Below are positions 1 through 10,800 of a stretch of DNA of 64,000 nucleotides, piece after piece. The notes below the pieces were generated by a model. It saw nothing but the letters and a program-made list of their open reading frames with translations, had not been told where the DNA came from and made no database searches. The stretch's first letter is position 1; the number at the start of each line of letters is the position of its first letter. This DNA comes from Puniceicoccales bacterium Verruco_02 (lineage in GTDB: Bacteria > Verrucomicrobiota > Verrucomicrobiia > Opitutales > Oceanipulchritudinaceae): the NCBI GenBank assembly GCA_001604585.1, contig LVBW01000008.1, positions 20,146 to 84,145 of the forward strand, in the 5' to 3' direction. The position numbers and the translations under genes were made by a program.

Positions 1-2040
1 GCCGGACACGCCCGATGGCTTCATCTGGCCCTTGTGCTTCTTGCGCTCGTCCTTGGCGCTTTTCTTGTCGAAGAGGGAGCTGCCGGGGAAGAGCATGGCC
101 TCGCGATTGTGCGTAGCCGTGTAGTGGTTACCTTCGTCGCGACAGGCGATGTTGCCCAACAGGCCCGAAAGCAGGGCGCGGTGTATGGAAAAGTACTCCG
201 CGTCGGCCTCGGCGGTTCGGAACTCGTCCATCTCCTTCATCTCCTGCGAAAGCTGGCTGTGGATGTCCATCCACTCGCGCATACGCAGGTACGAGAGAAA
301 GTGCGACTTGCAGAACTTGCGAAGCTGCTTCTGGCTCAGGCGCTCGGCCTCGGCATCGTAGGCTTTCCAGATGTTGAGCAGGGCGAGGAAGTCAGAACGC
401 GGGTCGTCGAACTTTTTGTGCATTGCATCCGCCGCGTCGCGGGCCTCCTGCGGACGCTCGCGCGGGTCTTGGATGGACAGGCCCGCAGCGATGACGAGCA
501 CTTCCTTCAGGCAGCCCTCTTTCACCGCTTCGAGCAGCATTCGCGCCACGGTGGGGTCCACGGGCAGGCGGGCAAGGCGGCGGCCAAGCGAGGTCAGGTT
601 TCGCCCCTCGTCCAGAGCGCCAAGATCCTGCAACAGCTCGTACCCGGCACGAATGGCGCGCTCCTGCGGGGGGTCGATAAAGGGGAAGCTCTCCACCTCG
701 CCAAGGCGGGCCGCTTTCATGCGCAGAATGACGGCGGCAAGATTTGCGCGGCGTATTTCAGGCTCCGTGTAGCGGGGGCGCGCCTCGTAGTCCTGCTCGC
801 TGTACAGGCGTATGCAGATGCCTTCGGCAACGCGGCCGCAGCGGCCCTTGCGCTGGTCGGCACTGCTGCGCGAGACCGGCTCCACGGGCAGGCGCTGGGT
901 GCGAGTAGCAGGGTTGTAGCGGCTAATGCGGGCTAGGCCCGCGTCCACAACGTAGCGGATGCCGGGCACAGTGATGGAGGTCTCGGCGATGTTTGTCGCG
1001 ACGATTATCTTGCGCCTTTGCGCGGGCGCAAATATGCGCTGCTGGTCCGATGCAGAGAGCCTGCCGAAAAGTGGCATGAGTTCCGCCCCACCAAGGCGCA
1101 GGTCGGAAAGGGCGTCGATAACTTCGTGAATGTCGCGCTCGCCGGGCAGAAACACTAGTACGTCGCCCGGCCCGTTCATTGAGCAAATGTCCTGCACAGC
1201 GCCCACGGCGGCTTCGATGTAAGTGGATTCGCCTGCATCCTCCTTGGCCTCGTCCAGCGGGCGGTAGAACACTTCCACCGGGTAGCTGCGGCCCGATACC
1301 TCGATGACCGGCGCTCCGCCGAAGGCTTTGGAGAAGGCCTCGGTGTCGATGGTGGCCGATGTGATTACGATTTTGAGATCCGGTCTCTTGTGGCGAAGAC
1401 TGTTGAGGTATCCCAAGAGAAAGTCGATGTTGAGGCTGCGCTCGTGCGCCTCGTCCACAATAACCGCGTCGTATTCGGAGAGGAGCGGGTCGTTCTGCAC
1501 TTCGGAGAGGAGCATTCCGTCCGTGGCGAACTTGATTAGCGTGTCCCGCGCCGTGTTGTCGGTGAAGCGGATTTTCGCCCCCACCTGCCTGCCCCACTCC
1601 ACGCCAAGTTCCTCGGCCACGCGGCGACTTACCGAGAGCGCCGCAACCCTGCGGGGCTGGGTACAGGCAATGCGCCCGCAGATTCCGCAGCCCGCTTCGA
1701 GCAGCATTTTTGGTAGCTGCGTCGTTTTGCCGCTTCCCGTTTCGCCAGCGATTATGAGCACCTGACTATCCCGCATCGCCTGCACGATTTCCGCCGCGCG
1801 CATGGCAACGGGCAGGGTCTCGGGGTAGCGGACATTTGGAAGCAGCTTTGCCCGCTCTCTCGCGGCAGCTTCGGAGCGTTCGATTTGTTTTTCGATGCCG
1901 TGGACGCGCTGCGGCGTCAGTGCCCTGCCCTCGTCCAGCTCTGCAAGCAGGCGCAGGCGATCCTTCACCATGCAATGGCCAAGGCGCCGACGTACAGCTG
2001 CAATGTCTGCGGTATTGTGCAAAGGCTGTTGGATAAGCAA
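1..2040 (-). CDS. hrpA: ATP-dependent DEAH-box RNA helicase HrpA-like, partial (C-terminus lies beyond the left edge of the window)
   Basis: The minus frame is open to the window edge and so is missing from the ORF track. It reads [98 protein letters not shown] and [23 protein letters not shown], the helicase motifs of the DEAH/HrpA family. Likely TTG start near 2040; the start is uncertain. Confidence 0.88.
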   Translation of the reverse strand, partial: MLIQQPLHNTADIAAVRRRLGHCMVKDRLRLLAELDEGRALTPQRVHGIEKQIERSEAAARERAKLLPNVRYPETLPVAMRAAEIVQAMRDSQVLIIAGETGSGKTTQLPKMLLEAGCGICGRIACTQPRRVAALSVSRRVAEELGVEWGRQVGAKIRFTDNTARDTLIKFATDGMLLSEVQNDPLLSEYDAVIVDEAHERSLNIDFLLGYLNSLRHKRPDLKIVITSATIDTEAFSKAFGGAPVIEVSGRSYPVEVFYRPLDEAKEDAGESTYIEAAVGAVQDICSMNGPGDVLVFLPGERDIHEVIDALSDLRLGGAELMPLFGRLSASDQQRIFAPAQRRKIIVATNIAETSITVPGIRYVVDAGLARISRYNPATRTQRLPVEPVSRSSADQRKGRCGRVAEGICIRLYSEQDYEARPRYTEPEIRRANLAAVILRMKAARLGEVESFPFIDPPQERAIRAGYELLQDLGALDEGRNLTSLGRRLARLPVDPTVARMLLEAVKEGCLKEVLVIAAGLSIQDPRERPQEARDAADAMHKKFDDPRSDFLALLNIWKAYDAEAERLSQKQLRKFCKSHFLSYLRMREWMDIHSQLSQEMKEMDEFRTAEADAEYFSIHRALLSGLLGNIACRDEGNHYTATHNREAMLFPGSSLFDKKSAKDERKKHKGQMKPSGVSG

Positions 2041-2082
2041 TCTTGCCCGCCTGCACAATGCCCAATAAACGGAAACACCCTG

Positions 2083-2808
2083 CTATTTACCCTGCTTTGC
2101 CTTCAGGTATGCGTGCATTTCCGAGTATGTGAGGAATACCGCGCCTCTGGCTTTCAGGCCCTCGATTATGGCGGGCATCATGTCCACCGTCTCGTCGCGA
2201 GTCTCGTGAAAGAGTATCAGCGAGCCGTCCTGTGCCTTGGATATTGAAAGGTCGCGTATCTGCTCGGCACTCACGCTCATGTCGTAGTCGCTTGCGCCGA
2301 CGAGCGTCGAAGTGATGGGCATTGTCAGGGCGCATTCATCCAAAATAACAGCGTGGCGAGGGTCGATTGCAATGTAAGGGGGCCAGTAGAAGCGTGGGAA
2401 CTCGCCGGTAATGTCCTTGAGCGCCTGCCGTCCCTTAGCTACGTCCTCGGACAGGGCCTCGGTGCTCATGTTGGCCGGGACACCGTGTGCGTAGCTATGG
2501 TTGAGAATGTCGTGCCCGGCATCGCGTATTGCGAGGACCAGTTCCGGGTCAGCCTCGCAGTTGCGTCCAACAAGGTCGAAGTTCGCCTTCACTCCGGCAT
2601 CTGCAAGCACCTTCAGGAGGCGCAGGGTGTTGGCCGATGGGCCGTCATCTATCATCAGGGCTACTCGCATGACCTCGGCTCCGCCTTCCGCATCCTTGTG
2701 TTCGCCACAGTCAGCCGCAGCCTCGCCAGCAACGCTGAATATGAACAGTGCAAGTGCGGCAAGCAGCCTAAGCAGCGTGGGAAAGGCGGCAGGAACGGGA
2801 AGGCGCAT
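2083..2808 (-). CDS. Secreted polysaccharide deacetylase (NodB/CE4-like)
   Basis: N-terminal signal peptide; MIDDGPSANT (DDGP motif), LNHSYAHG (HSxxH motif) and LILFHETRDET near the C-terminus. Confidence 0.8.
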   Translation of the reverse strand: MRLPVPAAFPTLLRLLAALALFIFSVAGEAAADCGEHKDAEGGAEVMRVALMIDDGPSANTLRLLKVLADAGVKANFDLVGRNCEADPELVLAIRDAGHDILNHSYAHGVPANMSTEALSEDVAKGRQALKDITGEFPRFYWPPYIAIDPRHAVILDECALTMPITSTLVGASDYDMSVSAEQIRDLSISKAQDGSLILFHETRDETVDMMPAIIEGLKARGAVFLTYSEMHAYLKAKQGK

Positions 2809-2837
2809 GGCTTGTGATAGGGCAGAAAAGGACGTGC

Positions 2838-3329
2838 CTACTTGGTGACCGAGGTGTGCTCAGCCTTGATGGCACGGGCGATTTCGCGTGCCTTTGCCTC
2901 GTCCACCTTCTCGTGCAGAACCTCGTCAACGAGGACAACAGGGCCGTTGTGACAGGCCGCAAGGCATTCGCCGAATTCAAAGGTAACAAGGTCGTCAAGG
3001 CCGTTCTCCCCCGCTTCGCAGCCGAACTCCTCGCGAAACACGTCTAGGATGTTGAAGCTGCCGTTGAGGGCGCAGGACAGGGTGCGGCAGACGCGGATGT
3101 GGTGCTTGCCAAAGGGCTTGCGGCGGAAGTATGGGTAAAAGGTGACCACTTCGAGCACGTTGACCGGCTCGATGCCTAGTTTGGCCGCAATCCAGTCCAT
3201 GGCCTCGTCGCTGACGTAGCCCAGATCTGCCTGCACGGCATGGATAAGGGGCATGAGCGCGCTGCGCTTCTGTGGGTAGAGGGGGATTACCCGCTCTATT
3301 TCGGCAATGGTTTCCGCTTTCAGATTCAT
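2838..3329 (-). CDS. nuoE: NADH:ubiquinone oxidoreductase 24 kDa subunit (NuoE) / HndA-like [2Fe-2S] protein
   Basis: 163 aa; VLEVVTFYPYFRRKPFGKHHIRVCRTLSC and FGECLAACHNGPVVLVD give the four-Cys thioredoxin-like ferredoxin pattern. Confidence 0.88.
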   Translation of the reverse strand: MNLKAETIAEIERVIPLYPQKRSALMPLIHAVQADLGYVSDEAMDWIAAKLGIEPVNVLEVVTFYPYFRRKPFGKHHIRVCRTLSCALNGSFNILDVFREEFGCEAGENGLDDLVTFEFGECLAACHNGPVVLVDEVLHEKVDEAKAREIARAIKAEHTSVTK

Positions 3330-3476
3330 GTGGATGGGAATGGTATGTATCCGCGCAGGTCAGAAAGGTCCAGACAACAAAGCGTAGTCGGGCAGGTCAA
3401 GCATTGAGAAAGCGCGATGAACGCAGACGCCCTGCATTTGAACCGAAGAGGCCTAGCCTTGGCGAGCGCTTGGCTC

Positions 3477-3515
3477 GAAAAGGCCCCGCTCCTGCGAGGG
3501 AACGGGGCCTTGAAA
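3477..3515 (-). terminator. Rho-independent-like terminator downstream of the PilM-like/PEGA/TonB-C gene
   Basis: Perfect 9-bp stem AAGGCCCCG (3480-3488) / CGGGGCCTT (3503-3511) with a 14-nt loop and a short T run on the minus strand, just after the stop at 3534. Confidence 0.65.
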
Positions 3516-3533
3516 ACGCGATAGAAAACGACG

Positions 3534-6089
3534 CTATCTGGCTATCTCGACCGGCATCACAACTTCCACCTTCATGGGGAAGCCCTTGCGCTTGCCGGGT
3601 ATGAAGGTCCACTTACGCGCCTCGGCCAATATGTGTGCAACGGCGGCGTCGCTAAGCGTGCGTCCGGCTATGATGCTGGCGTTCTCTACCTTGCCTTCGG
3701 CACTGATGATGAAGCGGATGAAGACCTTTCCGGGATCAAGGCTGATAAGGCCCTGTGGAACGCTGATCGTCATGCCTGCCGGGTTAATCGGAAGCTCGTC
3801 CAGATCCGTTGCCTTCTTGATCAGGCGGTCGAGGCTTAGCAGGGTGAATTCTTTGCTTGCTGAGCCGCCAAAGGGAATGTCGAGGCTGATGCTCTCCGGC
3901 TCATAGGAATCGAGCTGGACAGTGGCCTTGAAGTTACCCTCGGGCAGATAGTCCAGAACTAGCGGGGTGACGCCGAGCACATTGCCTGCCGATATGACGC
4001 TGGCACCGGCGGGGGTGCTGGTGATAGTAATCGTGCCGGGCAGATACTCGAAGCTGGTCTGACTGCGCTGTCCGGGGCGCACTTCCACCTTCTGCTCATA
4101 CTTCTTCCAGCCGGGGCGCTCGTAGGATACGAGGTAGCTGCCGGGCTTGAGAGCGCCGAGTTCCGCAGGGGTCACGCCTCGGAGTGCAGCCACGTTCTCT
4201 GCGCCTGTCTCCGGGCCGATGGGGGTAACCACGTAGGGCACGCCTTCGGGCGAGCTGCCTACGCTCACACTGCCCATTAGCATGTTGAGCACGATACCCT
4301 TCAGCTCCTGGGTCTGCCCACCGATGACTTCGACAGTGGCAGAATAGTCCTCGTAGCTGGCCTTGCGTATTGTAACCTCGCAGATGCCTTCGGGAAGATC
4401 GTAAACGATTGCCGGGGTGCGACCCTTGAGTTCGCCGTTTATGTAAACCTCGGCGTCGATGGGTGTGGACTGTATGGACACGCTGCCAACAAGGGGCGGA
4501 GGAGGTTCTTCCGGCGCGGCTGGCTCTTCTTGAACAATTTCCTCGACCGGGGCCACAGGCTCCGGCGCAGGCAGGGGCTCCGGCTCAGGCGCAGGCGCGG
4601 GCACCTCGACTACCGGTGCTGGAGCGGGCTTGTCCTTGCCACCGGAAAGAATGATGCCGACAACTGCGATGATGACCACCGCTGCGGCAATGCCGCCAAC
4701 GAGGATCATCTTGCCGCCCTTGCCCTGAGCGGCTGGCTTGGCCGGGACTGCGGGCTTCGGGGTAGCTGGCTTCGGGGCCGGGGCTGCTTTGGCCGGTGGT
4801 GGCTCTGGAGCGATGGATGCGGCAGATGGCTTTGCTGCCGGGGCGGGAGCTTTCTGCGGCTCGGGCTTTTTGGCAGGCTCAGGCTTGGCGGCAGGCTTTG
4901 GTGCTTCCTTGGCGGGAGCGGTGGGCTTGGCCTCCACGGGGGCCGGCTTGGCAGCGGTCTTTGGTTCCTCCTTGGCAGGTGTCGCAGGCTTTGGCGCTTC
5001 CTTGGCCACCGGCTTCGGCTCCTCTTTTACAGGAGCCTTTGGAGCAGGCGCGGCAGGTGCGGCCGGGGCCGGAGCCTTGGCAGCGGGAGCCGGGGCCGGA
5101 GTAGCCGGTTTGGCTACTTCTGCCGGAGCGGCTGCGGAAAGGCTGGCAAGGTCCGCATCGGCTGCGGAAAGATCACAGAGACTGGAGGGCGAGGAAAGGA
5201 GCCGCGAAAGACCTAGGAAGCTCTCTGTCATGTAAGCAGGCACAGAGGCACCCTGAGACTCGAACTGTGCCTTGTAGGGCAGAGTGGCTAGCTTAAGAGC
5301 ATCCGCAAGACGGCTGCTTAGTAGCACGCTGCGCGACGAAGGAAAGCCGCTGGCAATCACGTATGCGGGCTTTTCACAACCGGCGGAGGCGAGCTTTGCG
5401 CTCGCCTCTTGGGCAAGCTGGGCCACGAGCTTGGGCGAATGTTCTTCAAAGTCGATAAGGTCGCCGTAAAAGAGCTTGGCGGCGGAGCTTGGGAACTTCA
5501 GGTTAAGGGCTGCCATCACCTGCTCCAGAACGGAATCCGTGCCCGTGGGTATGGAACCGGCACTGGCCAGCGACGCTGCGGAAACAACGAAGAGCTGGGT
5601 TTGCCCTTGTTGTATGTCCATATACAGCACTGGCTTGTCTATCCCGCCGGAGCCAAGGGCGTCCTTCAGGGCCGATACGACATTGATGCCGCGGCAGAAG
5701 AGTTGCACCTGTGCATTCCCGGCAAAGCGGGCCTGAGCCATGCGCTGCTCAACGGCCTTGCGGCTGAAGCAGGCCACCTTTCCAGCCCCGAGGGCGGGCA
5801 CTGCGGCTAGGCGCAGGTCGTCTTTCTCAATCCCAAACTTTGCGGCTCCTTCGAGCATGACAGGGACCGGGCCGGGGCTTACCAAACCGAAAGGCATGGA
5901 TGCCTGCACAAGCAGTCTTGATGCGGACTTGGCAGCGTCCTTGAGTTCACCGGAGGCGTCGTCGAACTCCTTGCCGTTGACGGCCTGAAAGCTGCTAATT
6001 GTCAGCTTGTTGCCAGCGGCGGATGCCGTTCCGCACGAAAACTCGCGCTCGGAAAGAGTGAGGAAGGAAAGAAGCTCAGGGGCACTCAT
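3534..6089 (-). CDS. Multidomain membrane protein: PilM/actin-fold-like N-terminus, Ala/Pro/Lys-rich linker, one TM helix, PEGA-like repeats, TonB C-terminal-like domain
   Basis: 851 aa. N-terminus resembles PilM/GspL-type actin-fold proteins (PVLYMDIQQGQTQLFVVSAASLASAGSIPTGTDSVLEQV); long PAPAAKAPAPAAPAAPAPK-type linker; TM MILVGGIAAAVVIIAVVGIIL; PEGA-type GSVSIQSTPIDAEVYINGELKGRTPAIVYDLPEG and TITITSTPAGASVISAGNVLGVTPLVLDYLPEG; C-terminal GKVFIRFIISAEGKVENASIIAGRTLSDAAVAHILAEARKWTFIPGKRKGFPMKVEVVMPV, which is TonB-C-like. Confidence 0.7.
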   Translation of the reverse strand: MSAPELLSFLTLSEREFSCGTASAAGNKLTISSFQAVNGKEFDDASGELKDAAKSASRLLVQASMPFGLVSPGPVPVMLEGAAKFGIEKDDLRLAAVPALGAGKVACFSRKAVEQRMAQARFAGNAQVQLFCRGINVVSALKDALGSGGIDKPVLYMDIQQGQTQLFVVSAASLASAGSIPTGTDSVLEQVMAALNLKFPSSAAKLFYGDLIDFEEHSPKLVAQLAQEASAKLASAGCEKPAYVIASGFPSSRSVLLSSRLADALKLATLPYKAQFESQGASVPAYMTESFLGLSRLLSSPSSLCDLSAADADLASLSAAAPAEVAKPATPAPAPAAKAPAPAAPAAPAPKAPVKEEPKPVAKEAPKPATPAKEEPKTAAKPAPVEAKPTAPAKEAPKPAAKPEPAKKPEPQKAPAPAAKPSAASIAPEPPPAKAAPAPKPATPKPAVPAKPAAQGKGGKMILVGGIAAAVVIIAVVGIILSGGKDKPAPAPVVEVPAPAPEPEPLPAPEPVAPVEEIVQEEPAAPEEPPPPLVGSVSIQSTPIDAEVYINGELKGRTPAIVYDLPEGICEVTIRKASYEDYSATVEVIGGQTQELKGIVLNMLMGSVSVGSSPEGVPYVVTPIGPETGAENVAALRGVTPAELGALKPGSYLVSYERPGWKKYEQKVEVRPGQRSQTSFEYLPGTITITSTPAGASVISAGNVLGVTPLVLDYLPEGNFKATVQLDSYEPESISLDIPFGGSASKEFTLLSLDRLIKKATDLDELPINPAGMTISVPQGLISLDPGKVFIRFIISAEGKVENASIIAGRTLSDAAVAHILAEARKWTFIPGKRKGFPMKVEVVMPVEIAR

Positions 6090-6440
6090 GATCGTCGGGA
6101 ATACTGGGGAAAGGTACGGAGACGTACAAGCTCTTGTGTGAAGTTACGCCCCGTATCAAATCTAGACAAACAAAAAGAACTGAAACAAGGCTTTGCATAT
6201 AATTATCCGGCAGCTTCCGGTGTTTTATTACAGTTGGATTGCGAACAAGATGGAACACTTGCGTGACAGACTGCTTACAGACGCAAAGGCGGCCATCGTA
6301 TCGAGGCAATGCGCAGCATTTGCTTTGTCTTCAAAGCGGCTACCATTCCGATTCTATACCCTGCATTGGCCCGATTGCACAAAGCTTCCGCCTGTGTATC
6401 TCAAGGCAGGGTTTATGCAAACGCATCGCCGGGGCGGCTC

Positions 6441-7688
6441 CTAGTGCCCCATCCCACTGCCCTTGAACACAACCTGACCAAGGTTGAAGAGCGGGAAGTA
6501 CACTGCGAAAATGATGCCACCGATGACTACGCTAAGCATTGCCAGCATGAGAGGCTCGATGAGCTTGTTCACCACATCTGCCTGAGACTCCACTTCGGCC
6601 TCGGCGGCATTGGCCACACGGGTCAGTATCGGCCCGGCGGCACCGGTGTGAGAGGCAAGGCGCAGATAGGCGAGAATCTTGGGCGAGTCCTTGCCGAAAA
6701 TCTTCTGATTGTAGGAGAAGGCCACGTGCAGGTCGTCACCCGCGATGATTCGCTGCCCGGTCTCGAGGAGCGCGTCGCGCATCTCAGGGTGCCCGGTTGC
6801 AATGGCGGTGATTTCAAAGGCGCGCCCAATGCGCGTGCCGCCTGCAAGAAGCATGGAAAGAACTCGGAACATTCTGGCAATTAGCATCTTGCGATATAGC
6901 GGCCCCATGACTGGCGCACTAATCATGAACTTGAGCATGTAGCGGGACTGCATAATCTGCCCCCGCTTGGTGAAGATGTAGGTGCCAAGACCGAACAATA
7001 TTACCCAGAACATGGGCTGGTGGCGCACGATGTCGGAAAACTTCACCACTATCTGCGTCATCAGGGGAAGCTCGGCGTTGAAGCTGGCATACTGCTTGGC
7101 CATTGCCGGTATCAGCTTGATACTGATGAACATGACCGAGATGAACGACATTATGGCAACGACTATCGGGTAGGTAAGCCCCCCCTTTAGCTTGCTCGCA
7201 ATTAGCGCGGAACGCTCTTCGTAGATGGCCAGCGCGCTCATAACGCCCTTGAGGTCGCCGCTTGTCTCGCCAGCACGCAAGATAGCAATTGTTGACTCGG
7301 TAAAAATGTTGGGGAACTTCGTCATCGAGTCCGACATGGCCTTGCCGGAGCGCATGTCGCGCATCATTTCACCAATTACGCCGCGAAAGTAGGGGCTTGG
7401 CTGCTGCATGGCAACGATGCCCATGCTGTCCACCATGCTGGTGCCGATGCCAAGACATTCCACAATGCCCTGATAGAAGTCGGCCATGTTCTTGGATGAT
7501 GGGCGTTTGCGTACCTTCAGGGCAGCTAGGCCGAGGTCCAGAGGGGAGATTTCCTCCACGGTCACTATCTCGTCTGCCGATACACCGGCTCCAAGGAGCG
7601 CCGTCTCCGAATCATCGGAGAGGACGACCGTCTCGCGCTTGTTACCGGAATAGCTGTTCTCGGCGATAATCTTGAAGAGTCTGCTCAT
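6441..7688 (-). CDS. Type II secretion / type IV pilus inner-membrane platform protein (GspF/PilC family)
   Basis: 415 aa; LRAGETSGDLKGVMSALAIYEERSALIASKLKGGLTYPIVVAIMSFISV and a second repeat LRLASHTGAAGPILTRVANAAEAEVESQADVVNKLIEPLMLAMLSVVIGGIIFAVYFPLF. Confidence 0.92.
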   Translation of the reverse strand: MSRLFKIIAENSYSGNKRETVVLSDDSETALLGAGVSADEIVTVEEISPLDLGLAALKVRKRPSSKNMADFYQGIVECLGIGTSMVDSMGIVAMQQPSPYFRGVIGEMMRDMRSGKAMSDSMTKFPNIFTESTIAILRAGETSGDLKGVMSALAIYEERSALIASKLKGGLTYPIVVAIMSFISVMFISIKLIPAMAKQYASFNAELPLMTQIVVKFSDIVRHQPMFWVILFGLGTYIFTKRGQIMQSRYMLKFMISAPVMGPLYRKMLIARMFRVLSMLLAGGTRIGRAFEITAIATGHPEMRDALLETGQRIIAGDDLHVAFSYNQKIFGKDSPKILAYLRLASHTGAAGPILTRVANAAEAEVESQADVVNKLIEPLMLAMLSVVIGGIIFAVYFPLFNLGQVVFKGSGMGH

Positions 7689-7805
7689 GGGAATGGGTTG
7701 GGACAGGGGGTAGTCGAGAGGACTGTGTGCTGGTTTTCAAGAGCAATATGGAAAGGCTCTATATGTGATTCGCGAATTGGGGAATGATTGGACTGCCATC
7801 CCCTA

Positions 7806-10800
7806 TTAGTAAGTGTCCCCGCTCTCAACGAAACCGTTGAGGTCGAGTTCGCCACCTTCGAGGAGAATGTCCACGTTGTTCTCAATCTGGTTGTTGTTTT
7901 GAAGTATGATGCGGGATGTTCGGCGGCTTGTCTGTGCATTGGTGCCAGCAGTGGCCTGTTCTACGCAGGACATGATTATCGGGCCGTAGCCCGTGGCCTG
8001 ACGGAATATGAAAGCCCCGTCGGAATCCTTCAGCGGGCCCAGTTTGTTTAGATACAGGGTGCCTTCCTGCATGGTGTTGACGCCGTCGTAGGTATTGTCT
8101 TCGGCACCTGTAAAGGTAATGAACCCGTCGTCCTCGATGCGCACTCCTCCCTCGCCGGAGACTACGCCTGTGAGCACAATCGTGCCCTTGCCCGTCAGAC
8201 GCATACGGTAGCCGCCGTTGTTCACTGCGCCGTTGATAGTCAGTCTTGCCCCAGAGGTCGCGTTGAAGTTGAACTCCTCTGCGGCCAGCACATTGCTGTT
8301 TATGACATGGCGGAAGGCCGTTGCGTTGATGGATGCGCCTTCGGTTGTGTCGTTAAGTATGATGTCCGCTCCGCCAAGGCGGTACTCGATATCGGCGGCA
8401 GAGAGCGTGATCGTATGGAGCGACACAGTCTTGGTCAGGGTAACTTCCTCCAGCATAGCCCCATCCACAACGTCCACCGGGTGATACGCTGGGGTGTGCC
8501 AGAAAGTGTTCTGCCTTTCCTTGGATTCAAACTCCACGTCCTCGTATTTGGCCTCCTCGGGCGTACTGCCGACGAGCCAATTCATGCCCGTTTCCCAAAG
8601 CTTGTCGCCGCCGCCGTTGGTCCAGATGAGGCTCTTGAAGGTCGTCACGATGACGTTGCGTATGTCGTGGTTGGCGTAGGTGCCTCCAGTGCTGCTCGCA
8701 AAGCCGAACATGATGTTCTTGGGCCTGACCTGGCTTTTCAGGTCGGCCGTGAAGAGGGCCTCCACATCGCCGGTGCCGTACTTGATGAAGGCGGTAAGCT
8801 GGTTGTCGGGTGTGATGATTACAGACAGACGGCGAAGGTCGGGCTTGAAGATGGGCCTGACCTTGGCGTTGGGGAAGTTCATGTTGCGCTCCAGGTCTGC
8901 CACGTTGTCGTCGCCCGTGCCGACGAGATACTTGTAGTTACTGGCCTCGTCGCCGCGCACGGCTATTGCAGGGTAAATGAAGCCGGGGCCTCCTATGCGT
9001 CCTTCCGTCGGGTTGGAGTAATTACCCCAGTCGTCCATGCCCACGCCAATGTAGCCGCCGGATAGGCCGCCCAAGGGGTCTATCGGTGCGCCGCCAGCAG
9101 AGTATGTGGCATAGTCCACATAGCCGGGCCGGTCCATGGACTCGCTGAAGGAGCCGTGGTTGCCAATCGGGGCCGGAGAGGCGCTGTTGAAGGCGCAACG
9201 TTCGGTCTGGTAGGGGTCCACTCCGCTCTTGTTAAGGTCAAGGTAATCGACAATTACGCGGCGGTTCCAAGTGCCACCGTGATGGATGCAGATCTGCGAT
9301 GCATCGACATCCGCAGTGGTGTAAAAGTTGTGATAGGCAAACAGCGTCCCGAGGGTGAACTCCTGAACTGTGTATGAACCGGCCCTGTCCAAGTCTCCCT
9401 TGCCATAGATTCGCATGTATATCTTGTCTCCGGCGTTCTCGCTGAAGGCCCGCACTGTGATGAGAGTGCCTGTTGTGACGGGTATGGACGCGGTGACGGT
9501 ATTGCTGCTGGCCGTGTATGCGGAGCCGGAGTAGGCGCGCACTCTGTACTGGTAGCTCACGCCGGGGGTGGCTGCATGCGTGTATGTCTTGACGTTGCTG
9601 CCCGCGATGTTGACATCGGTCCAAGAACCAGAGGTACCTTCCCTGTACTGGACGCGGTGGCCGGTCTCGCCAGTGGCGTTGTCCGTCCAGTTGAGCACTA
9701 TGGCGGTGTTAGTGGCGTTGGGCGCGGCGCTAAGACCGGTCGGCGCGTTCATAGTCGAACTTGTGCCTAGGAAGGAGTCGGTCCTCGAAGTGTGAGTATT
9801 GAAGTCCAATGTGGCGTTGTTGCCTGCGAAATACTCGTAGTCCCAGCCATCCCATCCTGGAGATGGAGAAGTGGCGCAGTCCCTCGCCAGATAGGTAGTG
9901 CCATCTATCACCACATAATACACCATCAGGTAATTGTTACTGCGCCAGTCGGTCGTGTTTGTCTCAAACACGATCTTCAGATTACCCAGCGTGAACGCAC
10001 TCGCCTGCGAATGTGTGAACGTGACATCGAGGTCTCCGTAATCGCGATTCCTTGTATTGTATGTCTGGGTATTTACAAGCGTGGAACCAATGTAAACCAA
10101 CATGCGATTGGTAATGCCGTTAATATTAGCCGTACGAGGGTTCACGCGGATTGTGAAGCTGTGCGAGGTGACAATTGTCGAGTCCGAGCCATTGTCGGCA
10201 CTTGCCGCACTGGTTGCCGCGTTTGTCCAACTGGTCCAGTTGGTTGCTGCGCTCCTTACAGAGTTGAGCAAGGTTCCGGTCGCCCTCACGCGATAGTAAT
10301 AGGTGGTGCCGGGGTTAAGCCCTGTGTCAACGTAGCTGGACGTGTTGCGCGGCAGAGTGATCGACACGTAGTTGGCACCGCTTGTGGATGCCGATGTATT
10401 GCGCTCCAGTACGAAGGTCTCTTCGAGCACGGAATTGTCCGTCCAGTATATCATCATCGAGCTGGAGGACAGGGCGCGCGCAGTCAGAGAACTTGGCGCG
10501 TTGTTGATGCTGCTCTGACGGCTCGTGTTGCTCATGGGCGCGTAGCCGAGCGAGCCGCCAAAGCCGCCAACATGAAAGTTGTCCACATAGTCGGCATCGT
10601 AGATATAGAAACTGGTGCCGTCGGCAGACTTTGTGGGACTCTCGCCGCCGCCCGAATCCCAGTGGCTGAAATCGAAGGCTGCGTAAATGGTCAGCCCCTC
10701 GGACTTGACCGGTTTGCCCTTGTAGCGGATGTAGCCGGACTGGTTGCCGACGTTTTCTGTAAGGCGCAGCCAACCCGTCCCGTCGCTATCCTCGCCGCTG

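Noticed and set aside
34-936. 300-aa plus-strand ORF at the window start
   Set aside because: Antisense to HrpA, whose helicase motifs read through on the minus strand.
4463-5235. Gly/Ala-rich plus-strand ORFs near the PilM-like/PEGA gene
   Set aside because: Shadow of the Ala/Pro/Lys-rich linker codons on the minus strand; not independent proteins.
34-6000. Possible frameshift in the HrpA region suggested by several short ORFs (923-1597, 1766-2065)
   Set aside because: They are in other frames. One continuous minus frame carries all helicase motifs; it is absent from the track because it runs off the window edge.
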